From IMG/VR virus record IMGVR_UViG_3300014886_000001, positions 1 to 39,838 of that record: DNA of 39,838 nt; one strand, written 5' to 3'. Both the position numbers and the translations under genes were made by a program. The notes under the pieces are model-generated. The model had not been told where the DNA came from and did no database searches. It was given only the letters and a program-made list of their open reading frames with translations. Source of the DNA: a virus. Below, piece by piece: positions 31,797 through 36,765 of the stretch. The number at the start of each line of letters is the position of its first letter. Positions within the stretch are counted from its first letter, which is position 1.

Positions 31797-32159
31797 ATGC
31801 CAAAACAAAAGAAAACAATTAAAGAGGAGATGTTAGAAAACATAAAAAGAAATAGGTTAAACACTCAATTTGCTTTGTTCTTTAGAGAATTTGAAAATGT
31901 GATGCCAAAGAGTAGAGAGCTTGAGGCGTTAGGTATGGAAAAGATTGCCAGAGCGATGCAAGTTGCGTTTCTTGTTGTTGTCCCAGAAATAATTAAATAT
32001 GAACTTCAACGCTTTATAGAGGAGACAGTGGGAAAAATGTATAGAAATGCTGTTTTATCAGACAAATATCCAGACTTAGCAAAAGAGAGCAAAATTAAAT
32101 TTGAAGCAAAACAAGAAATTGAAAAGAAAATGAAACAATGGCTAAAAGAAAACCTATAA
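31797..32159 (+). CDS. Unknown helical protein, paralogue group A (120 aa)
   Basis: Begins MPKQKKTIKEEML and ends KMKQWLKENL. Both ends, and the internal LQRFIEETVGK, recur in the protein at 32584, so they are paralogues. The middle contains a hydrophobic helix (ARAMQVAFLVVVPEIIKY). No known domain. Confidence 0.7.
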   Translation: MPKQKKTIKEEMLENIKRNRLNTQFALFFREFENVMPKSRELEALGMEKIARAMQVAFLVVVPEIIKYELQRFIEETVGKMYRNAVLSDKYPDLAKESKIKFEAKQEIEKKMKQWLKENL

Positions 32160-32416
32160 GAGTAGAATACAAAAAAGAAAAAGCAGTCTGGGGAGACAGG
32201 TATTTTGTAGAGGTTTTTGAAACTCAAAAGAATATTCCTGGTTTCGCTCCAACAGAGTATGAGCTTAAAGTTTGTGAAATATGGATGAAATATAGTGATT
32301 GGCCGCGTAGAATAGAGTTTGAAGAAGTGACAATTTCGCTCCAGACGCTTAAAGAGATTTATAAGATAGCCACTGGTAAATTTGAAAAGTCAAAGTATAA
32401 AGAAGTAAAAAATTAA
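32138..32416 (+). CDS. Unknown protein (92 aa)
   Basis: The first seven codons overlap the QWLKENL end of the previous gene. Predicted beta-rich N-terminus (PIRVEYKKEKAVWGDRYFVEVFET) and helical C-terminus. The junction sequence CAATGGCTAAAAGAAAA is repeated at the 32871 start. No family recognised. Confidence 0.66.
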   Translation: MAKRKPIRVEYKKEKAVWGDRYFVEVFETQKNIPGFAPTEYELKVCEIWMKYSDWPRRIEFEEVTISLQTLKEIYKIATGKFEKSKYKEVKN

Positions 32417-32423
32417 AAAACCT

Positions 32424-32612
32424 ATGAAAAAACAAAACAAAATAATTGAAGAATTAACCCTTTATGATTTTCTGACAACTTGTGATTTATATGGTGAGCC
32501 CGTAGAAATAAAACTTGATGCTACTAATTTTGAAGTTTTGATGAATAAATTAAATGAGGTTATAAGGAAACTCAATGAGTTTTATGACCAAAAAACAAAA
32601 GAAAACAATTGA
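32424..32612 (+). CDS. Small protein with shared leader (62 aa)
   Basis: Starts MKKQNKIIEELTLYDFL, a variant of the shared KKQKKTIKEE leader, and ends in a helix (LNEVIRKLNEFYDQKT) that overlaps the next gene. Small and acidic-basic mixed; function unknown. Confidence 0.62.
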   Translation: MKKQNKIIEELTLYDFLTTCDLYGEPVEIKLDATNFEVLMNKLNEVIRKLNEFYDQKTKENN

Positions 32613-32904
32613 AAAGGAGATAATAGAGATTTTAGAGGATTTTTATTCGGGTTATACACCAAACTCTGGAAGAAGGGGAATGTATAACTGGAGAGACAAA
32701 ATTTTAGATGTTCTCCACCAAACACTTCAACGCTTTATAAAAGAAACAAAAATAGAAAAATGGCATTATCCTACAGACCATAGGAGTGGAGAAGATTGTA
32801 TTTGTCCTGAATGTAATAAAATAACTGGTTATAATGAAGCCCTAAAAGATATCAACCAAAACCAACAACAATGGCTAAAAGAAAATCTCTCAAAAAAACA
32901 ATAA
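32584..32904 (+). CDS. Paralogue group A protein with CxxC motif (106 aa)
   Basis: ATG 32584 is chosen over 32575 because it yields the shared leader MTKKQKKTIEKEI. The LQRFIKETKIEK and QQWLKENLSKKQ segments match the 31797 protein. Between them lies CICPEC, a possible zinc or redox site. Its last codons overlap the RNA methyltransferase start. Confidence 0.66.
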   Translation: MTKKQKKTIEKEIIEILEDFYSGYTPNSGRRGMYNWRDKILDVLHQTLQRFIKETKIEKWHYPTDHRSGEDCICPECNKITGYNEALKDINQNQQQWLKENLSKKQ

Positions 32905-33344
32905 GGCAAAGAGGATACTTCGGGATAGGGGTATATAATATTAAAACAAAGATGAATTTAGGAACATTGTGGCGTTCAGCGTTTAATTTTGGGGCAAGTT
33001 TCATTTTTACAATTGGAAGAAGATATAAAAAACAGGCAAGTGATACCATAAAGGCTTTTAGGCATATTCCTTTATATGAGTATCTGACTTATGAGGATTT
33101 TTACAAAGCAATGCCCAAAGATTGTATATTAGTAATGGTTGAACAAACAGAAGGTGCAGAGAATTTGAAAGATTTTAACCATCCAGAACGAGCAATATAC
33201 TTGTTGGGGGCAGAAGATTGCGGTTTGCCAGAGAAAATAATGAAAGGACATCCTAAGGTTTTTATTGATACACCAATGTGTCTTAATGTAGCAGTTGCTG
33301 GTTCAATAGTAATGTATGATAGACAAATCAAGCAAAATAGTTAA
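32871..33344 (+). CDS. SpoU-family (SPOUT) RNA 2'-O-methyltransferase
   Basis: 157 residues. Motif 1 is NLGTLWRSAFNFGA (Asn29, Arg35), motif 2 LLGAEDCGLPE (Glu115) and motif 3 CLNVAVAGSIVMYD (137-150), the knotted SAM site of TrmH/TrmL-type enzymes. It is minimal in length, like TrmL, which modifies the tRNA wobble position. Target could be tRNA or rRNA of the host. It lies in the accessory early-type cluster, where a role in evading RNA-targeting defence or tuning translation is conceivable but unproven. Confidence 0.85.
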   Translation: MAKRKSLKKTIRQRGYFGIGVYNIKTKMNLGTLWRSAFNFGASFIFTIGRRYKKQASDTIKAFRHIPLYEYLTYEDFYKAMPKDCILVMVEQTEGAENLKDFNHPERAIYLLGAEDCGLPEKIMKGHPKVFIDTPMCLNVAVAGSIVMYDRQIKQNS

Positions 33345-33351
33345 ATAACCT

Positions 33352-33615
33352 ATGAAAAAACAAAAGAAGGTTAAAGAAAAAGCAAAAAACCCAAAAAAGC
33401 ATTTAGGAATTTCTATGGATTTAGTTATTTATCACCCTCGCAGGAGTATAACCCCTGAAGAAGTGGATAGGTTTGCCGACGCAATCATTAGAATGGTTGA
33501 AAGACGAGGATGGTATTCTGGTGGAGGATGGCACTTGGTTGATATAAATAAAAAAGGAAATGTTTATATCAATTTAACCCCTAAACATATCAAAAAATTT
33601 GATTTAGATGTATAA
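33352..33615 (+). CDS. Unknown protein with shared leader (87 aa)
   Basis: Starts MKKQKKVKEKAKNPKKH, then a compact alpha/beta-like domain (LVIYHPRRSITPEEVDRF then GGGWHLVDINKKGNVYINLTP). Basic N-terminus and neutral core. No family recognised; the leader links it to the small paralogous genes around it. Confidence 0.65.
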   Translation: MKKQKKVKEKAKNPKKHLGISMDLVIYHPRRSITPEEVDRFADAIIRMVERRGWYSGGGWHLVDINKKGNVYINLTPKHIKKFDLDV

Positions 33616-33631
33616 AAAAATAAAAATCGCG

Positions 33632-33716
33632 CTCGGCAAGTCCTCGAGGTTGTCGGGATAAGGTCTGGAGGTATCTTCCAGACCGACCGCCAGAACAAAT
33701 AAACAATGGCTGGCGG
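33632..33716 (+). ncRNA. Triple-hairpin GC-rich RNA element
   Basis: Three consecutive hairpins: 33632-33639 with 33650-33657 (8 pairs including G-U), 33662-33669 with 33677-33684 (8 bp, 7-nt loop) and 33687-33693 with 33710-33716 (7 bp). The third contains a mini-frame ATG GCT GGC GGG TAA (33706-33720) ending 11 bases before the next gene. GC content is far above the surroundings. It could be a leader controlling the 33732 gene or a separate small RNA. Confidence 0.68.
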
Positions 33717-33731
33717 GTAAGATTAAAACTT

Positions 33732-33917
33732 ATGAAAAAACAAAAGAAAACAATTAAAGAGGAGATAGAGGAGAATTACCTCCAATGTCAGGGAGTATAT
33801 TCAGGAAGATTATACTTAGCCAAAAAGAGCGTTGAGTGGAAAAATCTTCCTCTCAATAAAAAACAACAAATTTTACAAAAATTTTTAGAAGAGGTTTTCT
33901 ATAAAGAACAACAATAG
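33732..33917 (+). CDS. Small protein with shared leader (61 aa)
   Basis: Starts MKKQKKTIKEEIEENYL; about 30 bases of the leader are identical to the 31797 gene. The rest is a helical, aromatic-rich segment (LYLAKKSVEWKNLPLNKKQQ). Unknown function; regulated perhaps by the upstream hairpins. Confidence 0.62.
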   Translation: MKKQKKTIKEEIEENYLQCQGVYSGRLYLAKKSVEWKNLPLNKKQQILQKFLEEVFYKEQQ

Positions 33918-33929
33918 CTAAACAAACCT

Positions 33930-34247
33930 ATGACCAAAAAACAATTTCTAAAAAACAAAATCAATGAACTCCAAAGACTTATCTGGGAAACAGAATTAGA
34001 AATAAAAAGAGGAGAACTTTTAATAGACGACTTAAAAGAAAAACTAAAAGAGTTTGATAAAACTCCCATAATTACCAAACCAAATGAAAATCCATTAAGC
34101 GCCGTTGATGAGAAAAAGAAAACCATTGAAAATGTAAAAAAAGAACTATCAGAAATGGAGATAATGGTAAATTTATTGAGACACAGATTAAGGACTGATG
34201 AAATCTTTTTATCGGTTCTAAAAAAAGAATTAAAAGGGGAGAAATAA
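33930..34247 (+). CDS. Coiled-coil protein (105 aa)
   Basis: Two predicted coiled-coil segments (about 5-45 and 65-100) separated by a Pro/Asn linker (IITKPNENPLS). Starts MTKKQFLKNKI. It is the last plus-strand gene before the convergent terminator. Function unknown. Confidence 0.68.
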   Translation: MTKKQFLKNKINELQRLIWETELEIKRGELLIDDLKEKLKEFDKTPIITKPNENPLSAVDEKKKTIENVKKELSEMEIMVNLLRHRLRTDEIFLSVLKKELKGEK

Positions 34248-34272
34248 ATAATTTACCTCTCCCCCTTTTTTT
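34236..34272. terminator. Bidirectional intrinsic terminator between convergent units
   Basis: GGGGAG at 34236-34241 pairs with CTCCCC at 34259-34264, with seven T after it on the plus strand and, on the minus strand, a T-rich tract beyond the hairpin. It separates the plus-strand gene run from the minus-strand operon. Confidence 0.78.
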
Positions 34273-34471
34273 AGTTTTTCAGCATCTTTTTCATCAGTTT
34301 CGCATATTTTGTCATTGCCCACAATTCGCATTTATATCTTTTCACCTTTTCTAAAAATTTGTCTCTGGTTTTTATATACTCGTCTTCCTTTTCAAAATAA
34401 ACCCCGTTTTTAATATCGGTTAGTAATTTTTTCATTTCTTTCTCAAGTTCGGCTTTTTGTTTTGCTGTCAT
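34271..34471 (-). CDS. Small helical protein, last gene of minus operon (66 aa)
   Basis: MTAKQKAELEKEMKKLLTDI followed by two charged helices. Starts with the Lys/Gln-rich pattern of plus-strand small genes (KQK). Preceded by an AAAGGTCG box. Its stop overlaps the bidirectional terminator. Unknown function. Confidence 0.66.
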   Translation of the reverse strand: MTAKQKAELEKEMKKLLTDIKNGVYFEKEDEYIKTRDKFLEKVKRYKCELWAMTKYAKLMKKMLKN

Positions 34472-34490
34472 AGTTTTGAGGGTTTTTTAA

Positions 34491-35048
34491 TTAAAGCCGA
34501 CCTTTAATAAAATCAGCGGTTCTTAATTTATCTCTCCACTTTTGCCAAACCTGAAAGAATAATCTACCATTTTTTAATTGCTCCAAATCATACTCTTTAA
34601 TTATTTCTTCCCATTTTTGGACCAACAAATTGAAATATCCTTTTTTAACTGCTTCCAGTTTTCTAACCTGCCAGTCAAATTTTTCAGGATAAAAACTTGA
34701 AGGACTTTGCCTTCCTCTAATTGTAGCAATTCCAATTACTTTTCCGCCTTTGATAGCAAAAGTGCCACCGCAAAAATCAATATATTTTATCTTTTTAAGT
34801 TCGTCTGTATCAATTAAATAATCATCAAGCGTTCCTTTTCCTTCTTTTCTGGCTTTTCCGTATCGCCCAATGCCTATATTTTTGAGGATAGCGTAATAAG
34901 TAGCAACCCCAATTGCCAAACTTTTGGCTAAATTTTCATTAAATCCGCATTTTTTAGCCACTGCGTAGGCATAAGTAGCCATTATTGGGTAGCGGTTGAT
35001 TAAGTAAGCGTTCCAGATTTTACCATAATTATGGTATTTTTTAGCCAT
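34491..35048 (-). CDS. Unknown protein (185 aa), largest of the minus operon
   Basis: Starts MAKKYHNYGKIWNAYLINRYP. It has an Ala-rich helical N-terminal part (YAYAVAKKCGFNENLAKSLAIGVATYYAI), a beta-like middle (FCGGTFAIKGGKVIGIATIRGR) and a Trp-rich helical C-terminus. I do not recognise a family. No membrane segment or signal. As the largest early-type protein on this strand, it is a candidate host-takeover or anti-defence factor by location only. Confidence 0.72.
   Translation of the reverse strand: MAKKYHNYGKIWNAYLINRYPIMATYAYAVAKKCGFNENLAKSLAIGVATYYAILKNIGIGRYGKARKEGKGTLDDYLIDTDELKKIKYIDFCGGTFAIKGGKVIGIATIRGRQSPSSFYPEKFDWQVRKLEAVKKGYFNLLVQKWEEIIKEYDLEQLKNGRLFFQVWQKWRDKLRTADFIKGRL
34498..34505 (-). 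promoter_or_regulatory. AAAGGTCG box (minus), 26 nt before the 34471 start
   Basis: Located in the last codons of the upstream gene, encoding KGR. Followed by the TTTAATTAAAAAA stretch. Confidence 0.72.
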
Positions 35049-35074
35049 AATTATTAAATTGGTTTAATTTTAGC

Positions 35075-35082
35075 CGACCTTT
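35075..35082 (-). promoter_or_regulatory. AAAGGTCG box (minus), 26 nt before the 35048 start
   Basis: It overlaps the stop of the upstream gene at 35082-35084. AAAATTAAA follows. Confidence 0.74.
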
Positions 35083-35282
35083 TATTTTTCGGGGTAAATA
35101 TCAAATTGAGCACATTGTAAAATCTGCCACTTTGTCCAATAAAAATCTGGAAATTCTTTCTCGTATCTTTTCCATTTTAAGCACTCAATCTTTTCGGTTT
35201 TTTTCAGCCCAATATGGAGACCATAGAGAAAGAGAGCAAAGAGTAGAAGAATAAGCAAGAAAGTTAAAAATTGTCTAAGCAT
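35082..35282 (-). CDS. Single-pass membrane protein (66 aa)
   Basis: Residues 5-25 (FLTFLLILLLFALFLYGLHIG) are a strong membrane segment, followed by a charged, Trp/Tyr-rich domain with two cysteines (Cys34 and Cys57). Could act as a superinfection-exclusion or envelope-directed protein; inference from topology only. Confidence 0.72.
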   Translation of the reverse strand: MLRQFLTFLLILLLFALFLYGLHIGLKKTEKIECLKWKRYEKEFPDFYWTKWQILQCAQFDIYPEK

Positions 35283-35310
35283 GGTTTTGGTGTTTTTTTA
35301 ATTTAATTGG

Positions 35311-35318
35311 CGACCTTT
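35311..35318 (-). promoter_or_regulatory. AAAGGTCG box (minus), 28 nt before the 35282 start
   Basis: Intergenic copy. CCAATTAAATTAAA follows before the ATG. Confidence 0.74.
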
Positions 35319-35326
35319 TGATTTTG

Positions 35327-35473
35327 TTATTTTGCTTCATAATACCACTTTTCTCCCTTTTTTGTTACTGGTCTGCCGTCTCTTAAAACTCCTTTACTGC
35401 CTTCTATTTTGCAAATTTTAGCGGTAAAACTTCCCGCTTTTCTTTTTTTTATTTTTATGTAAATTTTTGGCAT
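35327..35473 (-). CDS. Small basic beta-rich protein (48 aa)
   Basis: MPKIYIKIKKRKAGSFTAKI, then GSKGVLRDGRPVTKKGEKWYYEAK. Alternating hydrophobic residues and basic charge suggest a small beta-barrel or nucleic-acid-binding domain. Preceded by the AAAGGTCA variant box and a hairpin. Confidence 0.66.
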   Translation of the reverse strand: MPKIYIKIKKRKAGSFTAKICKIEGSKGVLRDGRPVTKKGEKWYYEAK

Positions 35474-35497
35474 GTTTTTGTTTTAAGTTCTTAATTT

Positions 35498-35505
35498 TGA
35501 CCTTT
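35498..35505 (-). promoter_or_regulatory. AAAGGTCA box variant (minus), 24 nt before the 35473 start
   Basis: Last base differs from the consensus. It keeps the position and the following AAAATTAA stretch, and is preceded by hairpin copy 1. Confidence 0.62.
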
Positions 35506-35509
35506 AATT

Positions 35510-35575
35510 TTTAGCCCCTCGTCTTCCCCCTCTTCTCCCGCTTCTGCGAGGAAAAGAGGGAAGCCAGAAGCCAAA
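35510..35575 (-). promoter_or_regulatory. Intergenic hairpin copy 1, upstream of a box
   Basis: On the minus strand an outer stem (35569-35575 with 35510-35516) encloses a long inner stem (about 35551-35563 with 35523-35535, 13 pairs with some G-U). It begins right after the TAG of the 35576 gene and is followed by the box variant. It shares flanks and layout with copy 2 at 35801-35849. Confidence 0.7.
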
Positions 35576-35755
35576 CTAATTACTCATCATTTCTTCGATT
35601 ACTGGTTTAACTATTGTTTGAGCGATAAATTGTAGATAGAGAATTTGTAGGTTGTCGTATGATAACTCGTCAATTTCTAATCCGTGTTTATTAAGCCAAG
35701 CCTCAAAGTTTCTATCTGCCAGTATTATTTCTAAATTTATTTCTTCTTTTGTCAT
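35576..35755 (-). CDS. Small acidic protein (59 aa)
   Basis: ATG 35755 is chosen over TTG 35764 because it follows the AAAACC context seen at sister genes. MTKEEINLEIILADRNFEAWL and a helical C-terminus (LQFIAQTIVKPVIEEMMSN). Unknown function. Confidence 0.68.
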   Translation of the reverse strand: MTKEEINLEIILADRNFEAWLNKHGLEIDELSYDNLQILYLQFIAQTIVKPVIEEMMSN

Positions 35756-35788
35756 GGTTTTCAATTGTTTTTTTAATTTTGAGAAGTC

Positions 35789-35796
35789 CGACCTTT
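35789..35796 (-). promoter_or_regulatory. AAAGGTCG box (minus), 33 nt before the 35755 start
   Basis: Directly follows hairpin copy 2 and is followed by CAAAATTAAAAAA. Confidence 0.72.
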
Positions 35797-35800
35797 AATT

Positions 35801-35849
35801 TTTAGCTTCTCGTCTCTGCCCCTGTAAAGGAGCAGAGCCAGCAGCTAAA
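35801..35849 (-). promoter_or_regulatory. Intergenic hairpin copy 2, upstream of a box
   Basis: Outer stem TTTAGCT with AGCTAAA (35843-35849 with 35801-35807, 7 perfect pairs) and inner stem 35829-35837 with 35814-35822 (9 pairs, one G-U) around a 6-nt loop. It begins right after the TAG of the 35850 gene. Stem sequences differ from copy 1 while pairing is kept. Confidence 0.74.
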
Positions 35850-36047
35850 CTATTTTTTGCGAATTTCTAATCTCCAAATAGCAAATGGTGTTTCTAATTG
35901 TTTTACTTGTTGAGTTATCAATTGAAAGATTGCACCTGAAATGTCTTTATAACTTCCCTTTAAAGCGTATTTTAAACTATCAATGCTTTCTTCTGTTTTT
36001 GTGTTCGTTTTTTTATCAATTCTTACTATTTTAAATGCTCTTTTCAT
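35850..36047 (-). CDS. Small protein, first gene of minus operon (65 aa)
   Basis: MKRAFKIVRIDKKTNTKTEES, then a helical central part (LKYALKGSYKDISGAIFQLITQQVKQL) and an aromatic/basic end (FAIWRLEIRKK). First in a probable six-gene transcript. Unknown function; early expression is inferred from its own promoter. Confidence 0.7.
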   Translation of the reverse strand: MKRAFKIVRIDKKTNTKTEESIDSLKYALKGSYKDISGAIFQLITQQVKQLETPFAIWRLEIRKK

Positions 36048-36076
36048 ATTTTTAATTTTTTAATTTTTAATTTTGT

Positions 36077-36084
36077 CGACCTTT
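36077..36084 (-). promoter_or_regulatory. AAAGGTCG box (minus), 29 nt before the 36047 start
   Basis: It lies about ten bases after the -10 element of the minus promoter, so it would be almost at the 5' end of the transcript. That argues for a role in RNA rather than as a promoter element. Confidence 0.75.
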
Positions 36085-36093
36085 TTCACTTCC

Positions 36094-36121
36094 ATTTTAG
36101 CAAACCAAAAACACCTGTCAA
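36094..36121 (-). promoter_or_regulatory. Sigma-70-type promoter of the minus operon
   Basis: On the minus strand TTGACA (36121-36116), a 16-bp spacer and TAAAAT (36099-36094), followed by GGAA. Same core as the promoters at 24060 and 28320. Confidence 0.82.
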
Positions 36122-36128
36122 GACCCAA

Positions 36129-36144
36129 CCTGTGGAAAACTCAA
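36129..36144. repeat. 16-bp repeat with DnaA-box-like core, copy 2
   Basis: Exact copy of 28291-28306, sitting just upstream of the minus-strand promoter. Confidence 0.72.
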
Positions 36145-36530
36145 AAACAAATAAAAAATAACCAAAAACCGCCCTATTATATAATGTATATAAAAGCCCC
36201 CAAGATGTCTCAAAAATTAAAACCCCTTGATTTTTTTTCAAAAATATGTTATATAGAAAAAAAGAGGCAAGAAATAACTGAAAACTTGTAGGATTTAGAA
36301 GGAGACGCCAAAAAATAAAAAAACTGGGCCCAAAAGAAAAAGAACAATCAAAAACCCGCAAAAACATTTTTAAAATTCCCAAAAACCGCGCCAAAAAACA
36401 AAGAAAACCAAGCCAAAAGAAAACAAAAAACAAGGAGCAAAAAAGCAAAAAAGCAAGAAAACAAAAAGAAAAAAAAGAGAAAGAGACCTTAAACAGAAAG
36501 AATACTTAAACAAAAAACAAACAACAAAAA
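36145..36530. other. A-rich intergenic tract
   Basis: After an AT-rich run with TATATAATGTATATAAA (36177-36194), the plus strand from about 36300 becomes strongly A-rich and T-poor with oligo-A blocks. Apparent open frames here on either strand are Phe-rich or Lys-rich by composition and lack a start context, so I regard the stretch as noncoding. It may be an easily melted or bent region near an origin. Confidence 0.55.
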
Positions 36531-36580
36531 GGAGAGAGAATAGTTAAAAAAAGGAGAGAATGGTTAGGAGAGAATGGTTA
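36531..36580. repeat. Short direct repeats (iteron-like)
   Basis: Two adjacent perfect copies of GGAGAGAATGGTTA (36553-36566 and 36567-36580) and a variant GGAGAGAGAATAGTTA at 36531-36546. They could be protein-binding sites for an initiator, a packaging protein or a regulator. Confidence 0.72.
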
Positions 36581-36582
36581 GA

Positions 36583-36610
36583 TTGCAACCACCCGCAAAT
36601 TTTCTATACT
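36583..36610 (+). promoter_or_regulatory. Candidate promoter of the terminase and virion block
   Basis: TTGCAA at 36583-36588, a 16-bp spacer and TATACT at 36605-36610. It is the best match upstream of the terminase but weaker than the other promoters. A TAAAAT at 36656-36661 is a less likely alternative without a good -35. Confidence 0.5.
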
Positions 36611-36722
36611 TCGCATAATGTATCTTAATAGAAGTTAACTACCCAAAAATGAACCTAAAATGAAGGCGGAATGAACGAAAGAGGCACCCCTGCCATCGGC
36701 AAAATTTATTGGGAATATAGCC

Positions 36723-36741
36723 ACCTCACACAGTTTGAGGT
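36723..36741 (+). promoter_or_regulatory. Small hairpin in the terminase leader
   Basis: ACCTCA at 36723-36728 pairs with TGAGGT at 36736-36741 around a 7-nt loop, 24 bases before the terminase ATG. There is no AAAGGTCG box here. Confidence 0.45.
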
Positions 36742-36765
36742 AAAACCCCTTTTTAATCTCAAAAT

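Noticed and set aside
36073-36448. Open frames on both strands in the A-rich intergenic region
   Set aside because: The minus-strand product is Phe/Leu-rich from oligo-A composition, and the plus-strand frame runs over the minus promoter and box. No supporting start signal exists.
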